From contig JALHMY010000017.1 in assembly GCA_022843805.1 (NCBI GenBank), positions 46,780 to 110,779 of the forward strand: a stretch of DNA of 64,000 nucleotides, read 5' to 3'. Below, one piece after another: positions 1 through 9,966 of this stretch; the first letter of the stretch is position 1, and every line of letters begins with the position of its first letter. The position numbers and the translations under genes were made by a program. Origin of the DNA: Fuerstiella sp. Lineage in GTDB: Bacteria > Planctomycetota > Planctomycetia > Planctomycetales > Planctomycetaceae. The notes under the pieces were generated by a model. It worked only from the letters and a program-made list of their open reading frames with translations, was not told the DNA's origin and made no database searches.

Positions 1-282
1 CGATCCCGTGCCGTACCGTCCGGTCTGCAGAGAAACTGTGGTGACGTCGGCGAGCGGCCGGACGCCGGATGACGTCTCGGAATTTCCGGTGGCTTCCGGC
101 CGGATATGATCCGGAGATCCATCGGTCGGCGGAGGCACGCGATCCGCAGAGTTTTTCGGAGGAATCACGTTGGGAACGATGACGCGCGCGGCACACCTGG
201 GACACCGCCCCTGCCTGCCTGCGAACTGGTCGGCAACTCGCACTGCTGCCGAACAAGAAGGACACTGAAACTCAATCGCCAT
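1..282 (-). CDS. Zinc-ribbon protein, N-terminal part (truncated by window edge)
   Basis: An open frame runs from an ATG at 280-282 to the left edge with no stop, 94 codons. The start reads MAIEFQCPSCSAAVRVADQF, followed by a second CPRC pair, so two CxxC pairs about 17 residues apart form a small zinc ribbon of the kind that opens many planctomycete proteins. After it the chain turns into a Pro/Ser/Gly-rich linker. An AGAGG lies 6 bases before the ATG. The 3' end is outside the window, so the main domain and function are unknown. Two other proteins here (39257 and 43886) start with a comparable ribbon. Confidence 0.72.
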   Translation of the reverse strand, partial: MAIEFQCPSCSAAVRVADQFAGRQGRCPRCAARVIVPNVIPPKNSADRVPPPTDGSPDHIRPEATGNSETSSGVRPLADVTTVSLQTGRYGTGS

Positions 283-490
283 GACGGGCCTCTGGGCACA
301 GCATTCAGGAATGTCATCATTGAATGTGTGAACGACCGTCTGCCCCGATACAGGGAGACAGACATCCGTTTATAATTCCCGTTTCGAAGCGGGAAGGCAA
401 CTCTGAAGTGATCAGCCGGAAAGACAATGAAAACAAAGTCCGGCCGATGGCTGGCAATTACAGCGTTTTACTGAAGAAGAGTCGAGGGAT

Positions 491-1570
491 TCAGAAGTTC
501 TTAGCCGGGTTCATGATGTTTGCGGCGCGATATTCGCAGAATCGCATTTGCAGACGATCATACTCCGCTTCTGTCAGAGGTTTGCCGGCCGAGATTTGAA
601 ATGGTTTCAGTTCATCTGAAGCAAGATTCTCATGAAGGCGCACGCCAGGAATTGACTGGGAGATTTGTCGCAAAACAGAGAGTGGCGATTCACAAAGTCC
701 TTCATAGGTGATTTCAATGATTCTCTCAGAACCAATCGACTGCAACTGTCCATCTAACTCCTGTTCAATCTGCAGGACCTGACGGCTGACATCATCGACA
801 TAGGCCAGCGGGTCTGTCGATTCTGACTGGGTTGCGGCATGCAATCCCCAGCCAACTTTCTTATCGCCCTGAACCTGCTCGCGTGCATTGATCAGCGATT
901 GAGCCACCATTAGGGGATTTCGCCGAATAACGACAAAAAAGGAATTGGGAATAGCTCGAGCGAGCAGATCGAGACAGCTCGTATTTCGGTTATTCTTGTT
1001 CAGTAATGGTTTCCGAAATGAGGAACACCAGTGATCGAAGAAACGACGCATCTCAGCCATTTCCTGCGCCGTCAGGTCCGTGCGAGGAACATATCGGTCG
1101 TCTCCCAGCCAGCGATTCCAAATACAGAATCCGTCGTTGGGACCGTCCAGCCCGGCTGTCTGTCCGTAATAATTTCGAAAATCCGCACGACTGCGCCGAA
1201 ACAATCGCCCAAAAAGGCTGGTCGCAGAAACTGGTGACCGAGGAAACATGGCGGTGAGATTTGTAATGCAGCTGACGTCCAGGTATCTGGCGAGAGTCTG
1301 ATATGCGAGAGTCGTGCCGCTGCGTGGAGCACCGACCACCAGAATCACCGGAAACTCTCCGGCCTGACTCACGGAGCTGTTTTCTTCCTCCATTTTTCGT
1401 TCGCGACGGCTCAGCAGGGCATCCGCCGGGCGGGAAATGATACGCAATGCCTCATGAATCAATGCGGAATAAGCCGCCTGTTTTCCAGACAGCAGCATGC
1501 GAAACACCAATCCGACAGGATTTTTGAAATTGCCTGAAGGCGCGATACGTGAAGTCATGTGCTGTTCCAT
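491..1570 (-). CDS. Sulfotransferase family protein
   Basis: 359 residues. The motif VVGAPRSGTTLAYQTLARYL near residue 75 is the PAPS 5'-phosphosulfate-binding loop (PxRSGTT) of the sulfotransferase superfamily. A later stretch, FFVVIRRNPLMVAQSLINAR, matches the 3'-phosphate-binding segment (RNPxxxxxS). The family moves sulfate from PAPS to hydroxyl or amino groups of glycans, lipids or peptides; the acceptor cannot be told from sequence. No signal peptide or clear membrane segment is seen, so it probably acts in the cytoplasm. The first ATG (1570) is used; a second (1558, MTSRIAPSG) is equally possible. The gene stands alone. Confidence 0.85.
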   Translation of the reverse strand: MEQHMTSRIAPSGNFKNPVGLVFRMLLSGKQAAYSALIHEALRIISRPADALLSRRERKMEEENSSVSQAGEFPVILVVGAPRSGTTLAYQTLARYLDVSCITNLTAMFPRSPVSATSLFGRLFRRSRADFRNYYGQTAGLDGPNDGFCIWNRWLGDDRYVPRTDLTAQEMAEMRRFFDHWCSSFRKPLLNKNNRNTSCLDLLARAIPNSFFVVIRRNPLMVAQSLINAREQVQGDKKVGWGLHAATQSESTDPLAYVDDVSRQVLQIEQELDGQLQSIGSERIIEITYEGLCESPLSVLRQISQSIPGVRLHENLASDELKPFQISAGKPLTEAEYDRLQMRFCEYRAANIMNPAKNF

Positions 1571-2007
1571 GGCCGGATAAACTCTGACGGCTCAGGTATT
1601 CAGGCTCGACCGGAGAGTGACAAATGAGCTGATTGAACCTGTGTTGCAGAAATGCTGCCAGATAATGAGACTGATTCTGCAACGTTACCTGTTTTCCCGA
1701 ACACGGCGTGAAAAAAATGCGGCAAGTGACGAGCTGCTCGCATGAGCATCGCCAAAATAACAGTGGCGCTATTTCGATGTGAATGTTGCAGAAATTCAAC
1801 TGTTTCGAAAATGCAACAGATTCCGCAACTGCACCGGTAAGGAATGGAAATTTCCTGCGACTGTCGGACTCGGTTACGAGCCAGGGTGGCAGGAATGCCC
1901 GATTCCTGAGATGCTGAAGCGAAAGTAGTCGGCAAATACGTGCCTCCGCCCCCTGACGTCCGGCATGTATCGAACGCACGTCACTTCTCAAGGGTTCTGA
2001 CCTTTTC
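1571..2007. other. Intergenic region between divergent sulfotransferase and kinase genes
   Basis: 437 bases between two divergently transcribed genes. Short open frames are present but show no recognisable domain, no good ribosome binding site and Cys/His/Ser-rich shadow composition. The region presumably carries both promoters; I see no clear operator or repeat. Confidence 0.5.
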
Positions 2008-4203
2008 GTGTCTGATTCCAGCCTAACACAGATTCAGAATGATGATGATCGTGAGCGATCGAGAAAGCTCAGTCAGCAGGGAAATCGTGCGCCGGCAGAA
2101 ATTGAGGGGTATTCGATCGTCCGTCGGCTTGGAACAGGGGCGTATGGTTCAGTCTGGCTGGCAAGAGAAGATCGCACTGGCAGAATGGTGGCCGTCAAGT
2201 TTTATCCGCATCGTCGCGGACTCAACTGGTCAATGCTGAGTCGCGAGGTGGAGAAGCTGGCGGCTGTCTATACGTCTCGAAATATCGTTCGCCTGCTTGA
2301 TGTGGGCTGGAATGCGGAACCGCCTTATTTCGTTATGGAGTTTGTGGAAAACGGATCGCTTGGCAACTATCTGGCTGCCGGTCGATTATCCGTTGATGAA
2401 TCAGTACGAATCAGTCGGGAGGTTTGCAGCGCTCTGATTGATGCTCATGGTGCCGGAGTGCTGCATTGTGATTTAAAGCCGGACAATGTCTTGCTGGACG
2501 GCCAGCTGCATGCGCGTATCTGCGATTTTGGGCAGGCACGAATGTCGCATGAACAAAGTCCCTCGCTGGGAACATTGTACTACATGGCGCCCGAGCAGGC
2601 GGATCTTGACGCGCTGCCCGATGCTCGATGGGATGTTTATGCAGTTGGCGCAATGTTTTATCATATGCTGACCGGACAACCGCCATATCGTAATGAACAG
2701 AATCAGAAAAAACTTGAGGACGCTGAGTCGCTTGCTGAGCGTCTTCGGGTTTATCGATCAATTATTCAGTCGTCAGTATCTCCATCCCTTCACCGAAGTA
2801 TCAAAGGTGTGGATACAAGGCTGGCCGATATCATCGATCGATGCCTCGCTGTGAACCCGCAGGATCGATTGCCGAATGCTCAGGCGATTCGAGACGAGCT
2901 GGATGCACGTGATCGCCAGCGATCCCGCAGACCCCTTCTGATGCTGGGAGTGGTTGGCCCCGTTCTGCTGATGGCGGCGACCGTTCCAATTTTTGTGGCG
3001 GCTCTGCGCAACAATCTTGATGAGACGGAAGAGAAACTTACGGCTCGTGCTCTGGAGAGCGATGCGTTGTCAGCCCGACTACAGGCGGCCGCGCTGCAGG
3101 ATGAGCTGCAGGATCGGCTGGAGGAACTTAAGAATGTTCTTTCGGATGGCCAGGTGACGGCCGCAATTGAAGAACTGATGCAAAGGCCAGCGGATGCCGT
3201 GGTTCAGGAAATGTTTGAAAAACATGCAGAACCGTTTGCAGAGCGGCCTCGGTGGATGCAGTTACTGGACAAAGCTCGTGAACGTTCAGACATGGCCAAT
3301 AAGTCCCGGGGCCGTAGTCTCGATACCAGCTGGTTTCTTACCGACGCGGAAGGCACACAACTTTGGCGCAGGCAATTCAGCAGCGACACACTGGGAGTAA
3401 ATTTTCGGTGGCGAGATTACTTTCACGGACTGAACCGCGAATTTTCTGCAGATGACAGCCCTGAAGGCATTCTGCCGATTCAGGCACCGCACGTCAGTCT
3501 GGCATTTCGAAGCGATGCCACAGGCAAGTATATGGTTGCGTTGTCGGTGCCGGTCCGCGATCGAAATGATCAGGTCATCGGAGTCTTCGCTCGTACGGCT
3601 CATCTCGGGGATTTGCAGTCACGTCTTGGACAGAGAATGCAGGGGGCTCCGGCGGATACGGTTCGGCGAATTATTGCACTGGCAGACTCTCGTGACTGGC
3701 AGCTGCTCGACCACCCCTATCTGACAGAATCAGTACTTGGCCAGTCACCTGCTCAGGTGGCCCGGATTTTTTCTCAGCTGCATATCGATCCGGAAACTGT
3801 TGCAAAAATTGAAGCGGATCAGCAGAGGGATGCAAGCGGGATTGGCGACATCCGATTGCGTCAATACCGGGATCCTGTAGGAAGACTTCAGGATCCGGCC
3901 GCACGAGAGTATCAGGGGTCATGGATGGCCGCGATGTCTCGTGTCAGTAACGTGGGGAATCCATGGATGGTCATTGTTCAGGAAGAGCAGGCTGCGGCAC
4001 TTGGACCAATTGATCAGATGGCAGAGCGGGCCACTCGACACGCATGGTTCGCGGTACTGGCTGCGATGTCATTAATGGCCGTGGTCTGGACCATTGTCTG
4101 GAGAGCGTTTAATCGCACGCCACTTTATACCCACACGACCACGCCCGCAGGACCAGAACATCAGAGCGACTCCGATCCGGAACGAGTACTCGACCCGCCC
4201 TGA
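2008..4203 (+). CDS. Transmembrane Ser/Thr protein kinase with Cache-like sensor
   Basis: 731 residues, GTG start. Residues 35-300 form a Hanks-type kinase: glycine loop GTGAYGSV (42-49), ATP-binding Lys64 in VAVK, catalytic loop HCDLKPDN (153-160, Asp155), metal-binding DFG (173-175) and APEQ (194-197). The Cys before Asp155 replaces the usual Arg of the HRD motif, so it is a non-RD kinase. A membrane helix follows (about 313-335), then a helical stretch and an external region with SWFLTDAEGTQLWR and MVALSVPVRDRNDQVIG, typical of Cache sensor folds, and a second helix (about 690-710). It likely links an external small-molecule signal to cytoplasmic phosphorylation. The ligand and targets are unknown, and it is not co-transcribed with a neighbour. 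Confidence 0.88.
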   Translation: MSDSSLTQIQNDDDRERSRKLSQQGNRAPAEIEGYSIVRRLGTGAYGSVWLAREDRTGRMVAVKFYPHRRGLNWSMLSREVEKLAAVYTSRNIVRLLDVGWNAEPPYFVMEFVENGSLGNYLAAGRLSVDESVRISREVCSALIDAHGAGVLHCDLKPDNVLLDGQLHARICDFGQARMSHEQSPSLGTLYYMAPEQADLDALPDARWDVYAVGAMFYHMLTGQPPYRNEQNQKKLEDAESLAERLRVYRSIIQSSVSPSLHRSIKGVDTRLADIIDRCLAVNPQDRLPNAQAIRDELDARDRQRSRRPLLMLGVVGPVLLMAATVPIFVAALRNNLDETEEKLTARALESDALSARLQAAALQDELQDRLEELKNVLSDGQVTAAIEELMQRPADAVVQEMFEKHAEPFAERPRWMQLLDKARERSDMANKSRGRSLDTSWFLTDAEGTQLWRRQFSSDTLGVNFRWRDYFHGLNREFSADDSPEGILPIQAPHVSLAFRSDATGKYMVALSVPVRDRNDQVIGVFARTAHLGDLQSRLGQRMQGAPADTVRRIIALADSRDWQLLDHPYLTESVLGQSPAQVARIFSQLHIDPETVAKIEADQQRDASGIGDIRLRQYRDPVGRLQDPAAREYQGSWMAAMSRVSNVGNPWMVIVQEEQAAALGPIDQMAERATRHAWFAVLAAMSLMAVVWTIVWRAFNRTPLYTHTTTPAGPEHQSDSDPERVLDPP

Positions 4204-4244
4204 GTCCCGCCGGAAGCCCTGTAACTCAAGCCACTCAGCAACTT

Positions 4245-4712
4245 TCAGAAAATTCCGAGCTGATCTTTGGCGTCGTCGGTCATGCGATCGGGGGTCCATG
4301 GCGGCGACATGGTCAGAGTAATTTTGGCCTCATCCACGTCGTTCAGACGTTCGAGAGCCATTTTTGCCTGCTGAACGATCTGGGGTCCGGCCGGACAGGC
4401 TGGGCTGGTCAAAGTCATTTCCACCGCAACTCTGCGATCATTTTCCGCATCCTGAGCTACGGAATAAACGAGTCCCAGATCAACAATATTCACCATCAGT
4501 TCCGGGTCAATGACCTGCTTCAGCGCGGCAAGCAAATCGAGCTCACTTGAACGTTTGTCAGAGACCGCAGGAGTCTCAGCCGCAGGTTGTGCGTCGGATG
4601 CATCCACAGATGCCGCAGTCTGTGTTTCGACGGCATCACCTGTGTGTGCTGCAACAGCCGCTGGTGCCGAAGAAGAAACTTCTGTTTCGCCTGCTGGTTC
4701 GATTTCAGACAT
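4245..4712 (-). CDS. sufT: DUF59/MIP18-family Fe-S assembly protein (SufT-like)
   Basis: 155 residues. The C-terminal hundred residues carry the DUF59 (MIP18) signature: IDPELMVNIVDLGLVYSV, then LTSPACPAG with the conserved Cys, then TMSPPWTPDRM. The first 55 residues are an Ala/Glu/Thr-rich tail that is probably disordered. DUF59 proteins help load Fe-S clusters onto target proteins, and SufT is the form linked to SUF operons. It is the last gene of the locus, after the Rieske ferredoxin. The ATG at 4712 is chosen over a TTG one codon upstream. It converges with the kinase gene, with only 41 bases between the stops. Confidence 0.85.
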   Translation of the reverse strand: MSEIEPAGETEVSSSAPAAVAAHTGDAVETQTAASVDASDAQPAAETPAVSDKRSSELDLLAALKQVIDPELMVNIVDLGLVYSVAQDAENDRRVAVEMTLTSPACPAGPQIVQQAKMALERLNDVDEAKITLTMSPPWTPDRMTDDAKDQLGIF

Positions 4713-4804
4713 CAAATTGATCCGGACATGGAAAGACGTTTTCGGGGAGCACTCTGACGTTTAATCAGAATGTTTATTGGTGACGAACGCGACCGAGCGC
4801 CGAG

Positions 4805-5107
4805 TCAGGTCAAACCAGCCCAAATGAACTGTTCACGTATTTCAACTTTAAACACTCGAATCGGGCGAGTTGCCGGCATGCAAAGCGCCTTGCCACTCTT
4901 TAAATCGAACTTCGCTCCATGTCGAGGACAAACAATTGCACAGTCGGTAATCACACCATTCGTCAATGGCTGTCCGTCATGAGAACAAACATCTTCAATG
5001 ACAAAATACTGTTCTTCAATGCGAATCACCAGTGCTGGGATATCGTCGACAAAAACCGATTTTCGTTCTCCCGATTTCAGCTCACTGGTACTGATGATTT
5101 GTTCCAT
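4805..5107 (-). CDS. Rieske-type [2Fe-2S] ferredoxin
   Basis: 100 residues, a single soluble Rieske domain without signal or membrane segment. Cluster ligands are visible in CSHDG (Cys, His) and CPRHGAKFD (Cys, His). It resembles the small non-heme iron ferredoxin of NirD/BphA3 type, which passes single electrons to an oxygenase or reductase. It lies between sufD and sufT on the same strand. In SUF loci such ferredoxins are thought to supply electrons for cluster or sulfur reduction, but a role for this one is inferred from position only. ATG start at 5107. Confidence 0.88.
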   Translation of the reverse strand: MEQIISTSELKSGERKSVFVDDIPALVIRIEEQYFVIEDVCSHDGQPLTNGVITDCAIVCPRHGAKFDLKSGKALCMPATRPIRVFKVEIREQFIWAGLT

Positions 5108-5185
5108 TTGAAGTTAAATTATGCTTCTGATGAGGTCAGATGAAAAAGATCAGAGTGGGAACGTACGATTTGAGGCCAGTTGTTT

Positions 5186-6520
5186 TCAGACTGCGGCCAG
5201 AGCTTCAATTCCAAGTTTCCCCTGTACTGTACGGCTAAGCGTTTCACGAACAATTTCCACCGGAATGCGATCGTAGACCTGCTGGAAAAAGCCTTCCACG
5301 ATCATGTGCATCGCTTCCTTTTCTGAAATCCCGCGACTCTGAGCATAAAAAATCTGCTCTTCATCAACTCTTCCAGTTGTCGCGCCGTGAGTGCAGCGAA
5401 CATCGTCTGCTTCGATTTCCAGTCCCGGGATACTGTCGCAGCGGGCATTTTCGCTGAGCATCAGTGCGTCGCTTCTCTGATATCCATCAGTCTGCTGAGC
5501 GGCAGCATCCACCTTAATCATGCCACGCCAGATAACTCGGGATTCATCCCGCAGTACTTCCTTGTAGAGCAGATCGCTGTGTGTTCCCTGAGCCTTATGA
5601 TGCTGCTGCGTGTAGTATGAGATCTTTTGATGATCACTGGCAAATGTTACACCGTTGACTTCTGCCGTTGCCGCCCGGCCAGTCAGGTTAATGTCCTGAT
5701 GGATGTGCGACAGTCGACTGCCGAGCCCTACCACAGTCCACTGCAGAGATGCGTTGTTGTCGACATTTCCAGCCTGATGAGCGAGATGCCAGGTTCTCTG
5801 ATTCCAGTTTTGTAACTGAACGTAGCGAAGACCCGCATTTTTCCCAACAATCAGCTCCACGCAGCCGACATGCAGACCTGCCATGTCGTTGTTGATTGAC
5901 GATGTTTCCTCAAGCAGCGTCGCGCGTGCATCGTCTTCCAGAATAACAAGCGTATGCCCAAACTCCGCGATTCCGTCACGACTGTGAGCAATCAGGCTGT
6001 GTAACGGCAGTTCCACTTCCACGCCACGCGGCACATAAAGCAGAGTACCACTTGTCCAGAACGCCGCATGCCATGCAGCAAAACGGTCGGCATCGGGACG
6101 CACAGCCTTCTTTAAAAACGATGGTTCAAGCAATTCACGATGCTGAATGAGCAGCGTCAGCAGGTCTCCGAAAAGTACGCCCTGGGCGGCAAGCTGGGAC
6201 GACAGGTGGCTGTGAGTGGTCTGCCCATCCACATGAGCAATACTGCCGCCATACTCCGTCTGATTTGCCAGAAGAGTGCTGATTTCAGTGGTCTGCGCCT
6301 TTACCGAGGATGGACGAAACCGGGCTGCATTGAAGACTCGCAGATCTACTCGTTTAAATTCTTCCGGATCAAGCTCGCTTTGCAGCAGCGACTGGTAGAT
6401 TTCAAAAGCCTCTCGACGAGCATCGCTGATCCATACCGGCTCCACACGCTCCGCCAGAAACTGTTCGAAGACGTCGCGGCTGTAGCCAATTCTATTAATA
6501 TCAATGGCGGCAGTAGTCAT
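5186..6520 (-). CDS. sufD: Fe-S cluster assembly protein SufD
   Basis: 444 residues from the ATG at 6520 (MTTAAIDINRIGYSRDVFEQ); upstream in-frame starts at 6529 and 6562 would only add a hydrophobic stretch not expected of SufD. The core is the SufBD beta-helix family: LLYVPRGVEVELPLHSLIAH, HIHQDINLTGRAATAEVNGV, and the C-terminal CTHGATTGRVDEEQIFYAQS. SufD pairs with SufB and the ATPase SufC in the SufBCD scaffold that builds clusters under iron or oxidative stress. It has the HG pair of the conserved C-terminal motif, with the catalytic-site His seen in SufD. It lies 80 bases after sufB on the same strand. Confidence 0.93.
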   Translation of the reverse strand: MTTAAIDINRIGYSRDVFEQFLAERVEPVWISDARREAFEIYQSLLQSELDPEEFKRVDLRVFNAARFRPSSVKAQTTEISTLLANQTEYGGSIAHVDGQTTHSHLSSQLAAQGVLFGDLLTLLIQHRELLEPSFLKKAVRPDADRFAAWHAAFWTSGTLLYVPRGVEVELPLHSLIAHSRDGIAEFGHTLVILEDDARATLLEETSSINNDMAGLHVGCVELIVGKNAGLRYVQLQNWNQRTWHLAHQAGNVDNNASLQWTVVGLGSRLSHIHQDINLTGRAATAEVNGVTFASDHQKISYYTQQHHKAQGTHSDLLYKEVLRDESRVIWRGMIKVDAAAQQTDGYQRSDALMLSENARCDSIPGLEIEADDVRCTHGATTGRVDEEQIFYAQSRGISEKEAMHMIVEGFFQQVYDRIPVEIVRETLSRTVQGKLGIEALAAV

Positions 6521-6600
6521 GAAAATCATTGCCAGAAAACAAAAACGGAGAAAACAGATCACTCAGCCACAGACGATCGGAGACAGCCACCGCTGATCAA

Positions 6601-8016
6601 TCAGCCCACGGAGCCTTCCATCTGCAGTTCGATCAGTCGATTCATTTCCACTGCATATTCCATTGGCAGTTCCTTGACGAGCGGTTCGATGAACCCCGTC
6701 ACGATCATGGCACTTGCTTCCGCTTCCGATAAACCTCGGCTCATCAGATAGAAAAGCTGTTCTTCAGCAATTCGACTGACGCTGGCTTCGTGTTCAATGG
6801 CTACGTCACGTTCTTCAACTTCGATATAGGGATACGTGTCGCTTCGACTGTCGGCATCGAGTATCAATGCGTCGCACACAACATTGCTTTTGCAATGGTG
6901 AGCACCGTCCTCAATCTTTACCAGTCCACGATAGCTGCTGCGGCCGCCGTCCTTGCTGATACTCTTGCTGATGATGCGGCTGCTGGTATGCGGAGCACAG
7001 TGTACCATTTTGGCTCCCGCATCCTGATGCTGTCCCTTGCCTGCAAAGGCAATCGACAGAGTTTCACCTCGAGCCCCCGGCTCCATCAGATAAATGGCCG
7101 GGTACTTCATGGTCAGCCTGGATCCCAGGTTGCCATCCACCCACTCCATCAGAGAATCGCCATAAGCCATCGCTCGTTTCGTCACGAGATTATAAACATT
7201 GGCGGACCAGTTCTGGATGGTTGTATAACGGAACCGTCCACCACGCTTTACAATAATCTCCACCACCGCACTGTGAAGACTGTCACTGCTGTAGGTCGGA
7301 GCCGTGCAGCCTTCGACATAATGGGCAGATGCCCCTTCATCAACAATGATCAGGGTGCGTTCAAACTGCCCCATGTTCTGACTGTTGATTCGAAAATATG
7401 CCTGAAGCGGGAATTCAATTTTGACTCCCGGCGGCACATAAATGAACGACCCGCCCGACCAAACAGCACTGTTGAGCGCCGCGAATTTGTTGTCTTCCGG
7501 GGGGATGATCGTGGCAAAATACTCACGAAACAGCTCGGGATGATCTCGCAATGCCGAGTCGGTATCGGTAAACAGAACACCCTGAGCGGCCAGATCTTCC
7601 TTCAGACTGCCGTAAACCACTTCTGACTCATACTGAGCCTTCACTCCGGACAGATACTTCTTTTCCGCTTCAGGAATTCCCAGTCGATCGTAAGTTCTGC
7701 GGATGTCATCGGGAACATCATCCCAGCTGTGTCCCTGTTCCTTGGCCGCCTTCATGTAATAGAAGATGTCATTGAAATCCAGGTGACTCATGTCGCCACC
7801 CCAGTTGGGCATGGGGCGGGATTCAAAGATCTCAAGCGATCGAAGTCGGAAATCCAGCATCCATGCCGGTTCCTTCTTCATCTCAGAGATTTGTGCGACG
7901 ATCTCACGATCCAGACCTTTGCGGCTTTTGAACGCATAGTTATCTGTGGAATCGTGAAAACCGTACTGATATTCGCCAAGCTCAACGTCTGACCTGACCG
8001 GCGATTCCGTAGACAT
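6601..8016 (-). CDS. sufB: Fe-S cluster assembly protein SufB
   Basis: 471 residues from ATG 8016 ([20 protein letters not shown]). Recognisable SufB blocks are [60 protein letters not shown] and, near the end, [20 protein letters not shown]. In this last block the conserved Glu-His precedes the segment that contacts SufC. SufB is the main scaffold on which the nascent cluster forms, receiving sulfur from a SufS-SufE/SufU pair that is not in this window. Length and motif order are normal. A TTG four codons upstream is rejected in favour of the ATG. Confidence 0.96.
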   Translation of the reverse strand: MSTESPVRSDVELGEYQYGFHDSTDNYAFKSRKGLDREIVAQISEMKKEPAWMLDFRLRSLEIFESRPMPNWGGDMSHLDFNDIFYYMKAAKEQGHSWDDVPDDIRRTYDRLGIPEAEKKYLSGVKAQYESEVVYGSLKEDLAAQGVLFTDTDSALRDHPELFREYFATIIPPEDNKFAALNSAVWSGGSFIYVPPGVKIEFPLQAYFRINSQNMGQFERTLIIVDEGASAHYVEGCTAPTYSSDSLHSAVVEIIVKRGGRFRYTTIQNWSANVYNLVTKRAMAYGDSLMEWVDGNLGSRLTMKYPAIYLMEPGARGETLSIAFAGKGQHQDAGAKMVHCAPHTSSRIISKSISKDGGRSSYRGLVKIEDGAHHCKSNVVCDALILDADSRSDTYPYIEVEERDVAIEHEASVSRIAEEQLFYLMSRGLSEAEASAMIVTGFIEPLVKELPMEYAVEMNRLIELQMEGSVG

Positions 8017-8145
8017 ATTGCACCACAACCTGTTTTATTTAGAGATACGAAGAATATCGATCAAACAGAACTTAGGTTTCGATGTCGATACTGTTTCGCG
8101 ATTGAGTAGTTGAAAAACCTGTTAGCCCGTCTGTTTCAGAATACA

Positions 8146-8958
8146 TCATGTCGTGACGGCGGCTACCGTCTGAGCATTATCAGCGGCCGCTTCAGGATGC
8201 CGTTCCCGCACTGTCGCATATCCGTTGGCATGAAGTTCGTGTGCGAGCGACGCATCTCCCGTTTCAACGATCCTTCCGCCCAGCATGACATGTGTAAACT
8301 GCGGGCGATTGAATTCGAGCAGCCGCTCATGGTGAGTAATAATCAGAACACCCATCTGCGGACCCGACAAACGAGCCAGTCCTTCACTGACGACTCGAAC
8401 TGCATCGCTGTCCAGACCGCTGTCGGTTTCATCCAGAATGGCGAATCTCGGCTGCAGCATCGCCATCTGCAGGATCTCCATCCTCTTCTTTTCACCACCG
8501 GAGAAGCCATCGTTCAGATAGCGGCGAGCAAACTCCGTGTCCATATTCAGGGCTTCCATCCGTTCGCGAATTTCGCGACGGAACTCCCTCATTGGAACAA
8601 GACCTTCGCCCTCTTTACGATCCGGATTTCGAATGTTACTCACAGCATGTCGGATGAAGTCGGCTACCTTGACGCCGGGGATCACGACCGGATACTGGAA
8701 CGCCAGAAACATTCCCAGCCTGGCACGCTCATCTGCACCCAGCTCTGTGATCTCAACTCCGTCGATGTCGATCGAACCACTGGTCACGAAGTAATTTGGA
8801 TGACCGGCCAGGGCATAAGCCAGGGTACTCTTCCCTGACCCATTCGGACCCATTAAGGCATGCACTTCGCCCTGTCGAATCTCCATATTCACGCCCTTCA
8901 GAATGGGCGTCTCGCCGACAGAAACATGCAAATCGGTAATCTTCAGCAAACTACTCAT
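8146..8958 (-). CDS. sufC: Fe-S cluster assembly ATPase SufC
   Basis: 270 residues. ABC ATPase with Walker A GPNGSGKST (about 37-45), Q-loop region FLAFQYPV, the SufC-type signature FSGGEKKRMEI, Walker B FAILDETDSGLDSDA and the switch His in ITHHERLL. The DETDSGLD form of Walker B and the lack of a membrane partner are characteristic of SufC, which binds SufB and SufD in the cytoplasm and drives their conformational change. A GAGGAA lies 11 bases before the ATG. It is the first of the three scaffold genes (C-B-D order), with 129 bases before sufB. Confidence 0.96.
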   Translation of the reverse strand: MSSLLKITDLHVSVGETPILKGVNMEIRQGEVHALMGPNGSGKSTLAYALAGHPNYFVTSGSIDIDGVEITELGADERARLGMFLAFQYPVVIPGVKVADFIRHAVSNIRNPDRKEGEGLVPMREFRREIRERMEALNMDTEFARRYLNDGFSGGEKKRMEILQMAMLQPRFAILDETDSGLDSDAVRVVSEGLARLSGPQMGVLIITHHERLLEFNRPQFTHVMLGGRIVETGDASLAHELHANGYATVRERHPEAAADNAQTVAAVTT

Positions 8959-9081
8959 AGCGGCTGCACTTCCTCACATTCAAATTCCTGACCTGAGCCA
9001 CGCTCCTGTCAGTCATACAAAATAAAGGCCCTCGAATAACCACATCGCTGCATCTGACTCAACAGAAACACAGCAGAGAAA

Positions 9082-9095
9082 TGCAGTTAACTGCA
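9082..9095. promoter_or_regulatory. Perfect 14-bp palindrome upstream of sufC
   Basis: TGCAGTTAACTGCA is a perfect palindrome in the 263-base gap between nuoB and sufC, about 124 bases before the sufC start. It could be an operator for the locus regulator. It does not match the CAAC-N6-GTTG site known for cyanobacterial SufR, so the assignment is only positional. Confidence 0.3.
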
Positions 9096-9221
9096 GGGCA
9101 ATTTCTACCAGATTCAGTCAGTGGACCACCGTGAACCGCACGCTGGCCCTATAAAAACGACGATCGATCACCAGCCGGTGGCAACAGCTGGCTCGCGGAC
9201 AACACTCCGCAGGATCTTCCG

Positions 9222-9758
9222 TCAGACATTCAGCGCCGAGTATCCGGAATGATGCGGGACCGGCAGGTCAGTGTCCCCGCGGGTCACTCGCCGAGCCTTG
9301 ATCTTATCCTGAATCCTCATCAGCCCTTCCAGCAATGCTTCCGGCCGAGGCGGACATCCGGGCACATAGACGTCCACCGGAACCACCAGATCCACACCCT
9401 TAACCACGTGATAACCATGCTTGAAGTACGGGCCACCTCCCACAGTGCAGGCACCCATCGCAATCACATACTTCGGATCCGGCATCTGTTCATACAGACG
9501 ACGTACTCGGCTTGCCATCTTGAACGTTACCGTTCCGGCCACGATCATCAGGTCAGCCTGACGCGGCGTCGCCCGAAAAGCACCCGCACCGAACCGATCA
9601 ATATCGTATTTGCTGGCACCGGTCGCCATCATCTCGATCGCACAGCACGCCAGACCGAATGTCATCGGCCAGATACTGGATTGCTGACCCCAGTTCAGAG
9701 CCTGCTCCATTGTCGTGGTGATAACATTTTCCTCGAATCGACCCTCAATCCATGTCAT
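9222..9758 (-). CDS. nuoB: NADH-quinone oxidoreductase subunit B
   Basis: 178 residues from ATG 9758 ([20 protein letters not shown]), which has a GAGGG 10 bases upstream; a GTG at 9794 would add 12 residues. The sequence is a full NuoB/20-kDa subunit. [20 protein letters not shown] has the tandem Cys ligands of cluster N2, [10 protein letters not shown] has the third and [12 protein letters not shown] the fourth. In complex I this subunit carries the last cluster before quinone. Here it is alone, between a sufR-like regulator and sufC, with no other nuo gene nearby. It may serve the genome's complex I from a distant site or be a paralogue. All cluster ligands are present, so it is likely functional. 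Confidence 0.93.
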   Translation of the reverse strand: MTWIEGRFEENVITTTMEQALNWGQQSSIWPMTFGLACCAIEMMATGASKYDIDRFGAGAFRATPRQADLMIVAGTVTFKMASRVRRLYEQMPDPKYVIAMGACTVGGGPYFKHGYHVVKGVDLVVPVDVYVPGCPPRPEALLEGLMRIQDKIKARRVTRGDTDLPVPHHSGYSALNV

Positions 9759-9966
9759 GTCGCTCGAACCCTCATAAGAACTGCGGAAATACACTGACTG
9801 AACCCGACAATGCCACTTGAACGGGAAGTGCAGCGGAAGACTCTATCAGTACACACCGCCGTTTCAATCTTACTCGAATGTTTCCCTGATTTTGGATTTA
9901 TCCAGACCATCACGCTGTGCCAGGTCACCTCACTCTGCTGACACCAGCGTCGATCCTGACAGCCAC

